This document shows positions 7,497-7,715 of a DNA stretch of 7,715 bases, one piece after another. This stretch comes from Chitinophagales bacterium (lineage in GTDB: Bacteria; Bacteroidota; Bacteroidia; Chitinophagales; Chitinophagaceae). How positions within the stretch are numbered: the stretch's first letter is position 1; each line of letters opens with the position of its first letter. The stretch is from positions 1 to 7,715 of the forward strand of contig JANXYS010000223.1 in the NCBI GenBank assembly GCA_025355935.1, given 5' to 3'. Made by a program: the position numbers and the translations under genes. The notes under the pieces were generated by a model that worked only from the letters and a program-made list of their open reading frames with translations, was not told where the DNA came from and searched no databases.

Positions 7497-7504
7497 CAAA
7501 TGTA
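7497..7504 (-). promoter_or_regulatory. Possible Bacteroidota -7 element for small RNA copy 2
   Basis: TACATTTG on the minus strand matches the TAnnTTTG consensus exactly. Copy 1 has TAGATTCG at the same place (6946-6939), one base off. In both copies a TTG lies 25 bp upstream, longer than the usual -33/-7 gap of about 20. The box also overlaps the conserved 5' hairpin, which would instead put the start site further upstream. The two readings conflict, hence low confidence. Confidence 0.22.
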
Positions 7505-7585
7505 CGTCGGAACATATCCGTATTTTTTACAACTTTTTGGTTGTTTTATTATCTTTAAAGTTGACCAATACTCCCAAAGTGCTGC

Positions 7586-7674
7586 CGGTACTGTGTTACA
7601 CTTACTATTCTCTATTACACCCAACACCTAATTCCCCGAATGTTATGTAATTGTTACACATTACATATAATGTA
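7586..7674. promoter_or_regulatory. Cluster of TTACA/TGTAA half-sites and palindromes near the right edge
   Basis: GTGTTACAC is followed by TATTACACC, then TGTAA-TTG-TTACA (7646-7658) and ACATTA-CATA-TAATGT overlapping on its right side. The repeated TTACA half-site in several orientations could be an operator or simply AT-rich chance. No gene start is visible before the window ends, so what it would control is unknown. Confidence 0.2.
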
Positions 7675-7715
7675 CTGTTTCGCAAAAAACAAAGCTGTTG
7701 ACCTGTGTAAGATAT

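Larger units (their letters stand above)
7293..7504 (-). ncRNA. Candidate structured small RNA, copy 2 (novel family, tandem paralogue)
   Basis: The architecture is the same as copy 1, on the minus strand: a 5' hairpin (arms 7494-7500 and 7479-7485); three boxes (7459-7446, 7442-7422, 7345-7325); a GTAT/ATAC hairpin (7406-7419); an ACAGTAA/TTACTGT hairpin (7361-7378) followed by six T (7356-7351); and a terminator hairpin (7329-7304) followed by AA and nine T. Box spacings are exactly those of copy 1 (24 and 97). In the 5' hairpin a C-G pair of copy 1 is replaced by U-G, and a U-G closing pair in the CAGTAA hairpin of copy 1 is U-A here, so pairing is kept on the minus strand. The two copies are tandem and same-oriented, so copy 2 transcription heads towards copy 1. 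Function unknown; the 5' end is uncertain. Confidence 0.55.

Noticed and set aside
6748..7504. DGR template/variable repeat, retron or CRISPR array
   Set aside because: The differences between the copies are not confined to adenines, there is no reverse transcriptase or Cas gene, and only two copies exist with no regular spacer pattern.
7241..7627. Minus-strand 128-codon open frame through small RNA copy 2
   Set aside because: In copy 1 the matching frame is stopped, indels between the copies are not multiples of three, the product resembles no known protein, and conservation follows stems and boxes rather than codons.
7389..7631. Plus-strand 80-codon open frame
   Set aside because: It overlaps the candidate RNA, has a low-complexity Phe/Leu/Cys-rich product, no start signal, and is not preserved in copy 1.

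Overview
The window looks like chromosomal DNA from a member of the Bacteroidota, most likely near Sphingobacteriaceae (Pedobacter/Mucilaginibacter-like). The evidence is a DUF4421-type outer-membrane protein, a family known essentially from this phylum; a signal peptide ending in the phylum-typical F-C-F-A|Q; no clear Shine-Dalgarno sequence before the chosen start; and AT-rich intergenic DNA. The genus assignment is inference.

Layout. (1) Positions 1-4820 hold the 3' part (1605 codons) of a very large plus-strand gene that begins to the left of the window. It encodes the C-terminal half of an NdvB/ChvB-like cyclic beta-1,2-glucan synthase: a glycoamylase-like domain, two GH94-type beta-sandwich domains and a GH94 phosphorylase catalytic domain. 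(2) Positions 4821-5320 are non-coding and contain one strong imperfect stem-loop (5128-5190) that has an alternative internal pairing. (3) Positions 5321-6334 encode a secreted, predicted outer-membrane beta-barrel protein with DUF4421. (4) Positions 6335-7715 contain no convincing protein gene.

The most interesting feature lies in that last gene-poor 1.4 kb. Two copies of a roughly 200-nt element lie in tandem, 547 bp apart. They are about 86% identical over 156 ungapped positions (hand count). Each has a perfectly conserved hairpin followed on the minus strand by 8-9 T residues, which makes a good intrinsic terminator. Each also has further small hairpins that survive sequence change, and three copies of a CGAAAAGGTCG-like box at identical spacings. 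I read these as two paralogous, structured small RNAs transcribed right to left. I do not recognise the family.

Functional link between the two protein genes: the glucan synthase half suggests envelope or periplasmic beta-1,2-glucan metabolism, and the DUF4421 protein is an outer-membrane protein of unknown role. They share a strand but are 500 bp apart with structured DNA between them, so they are probably separate transcription units. No tRNA or rRNA gene, CRISPR array, transposase or integrase is visible.
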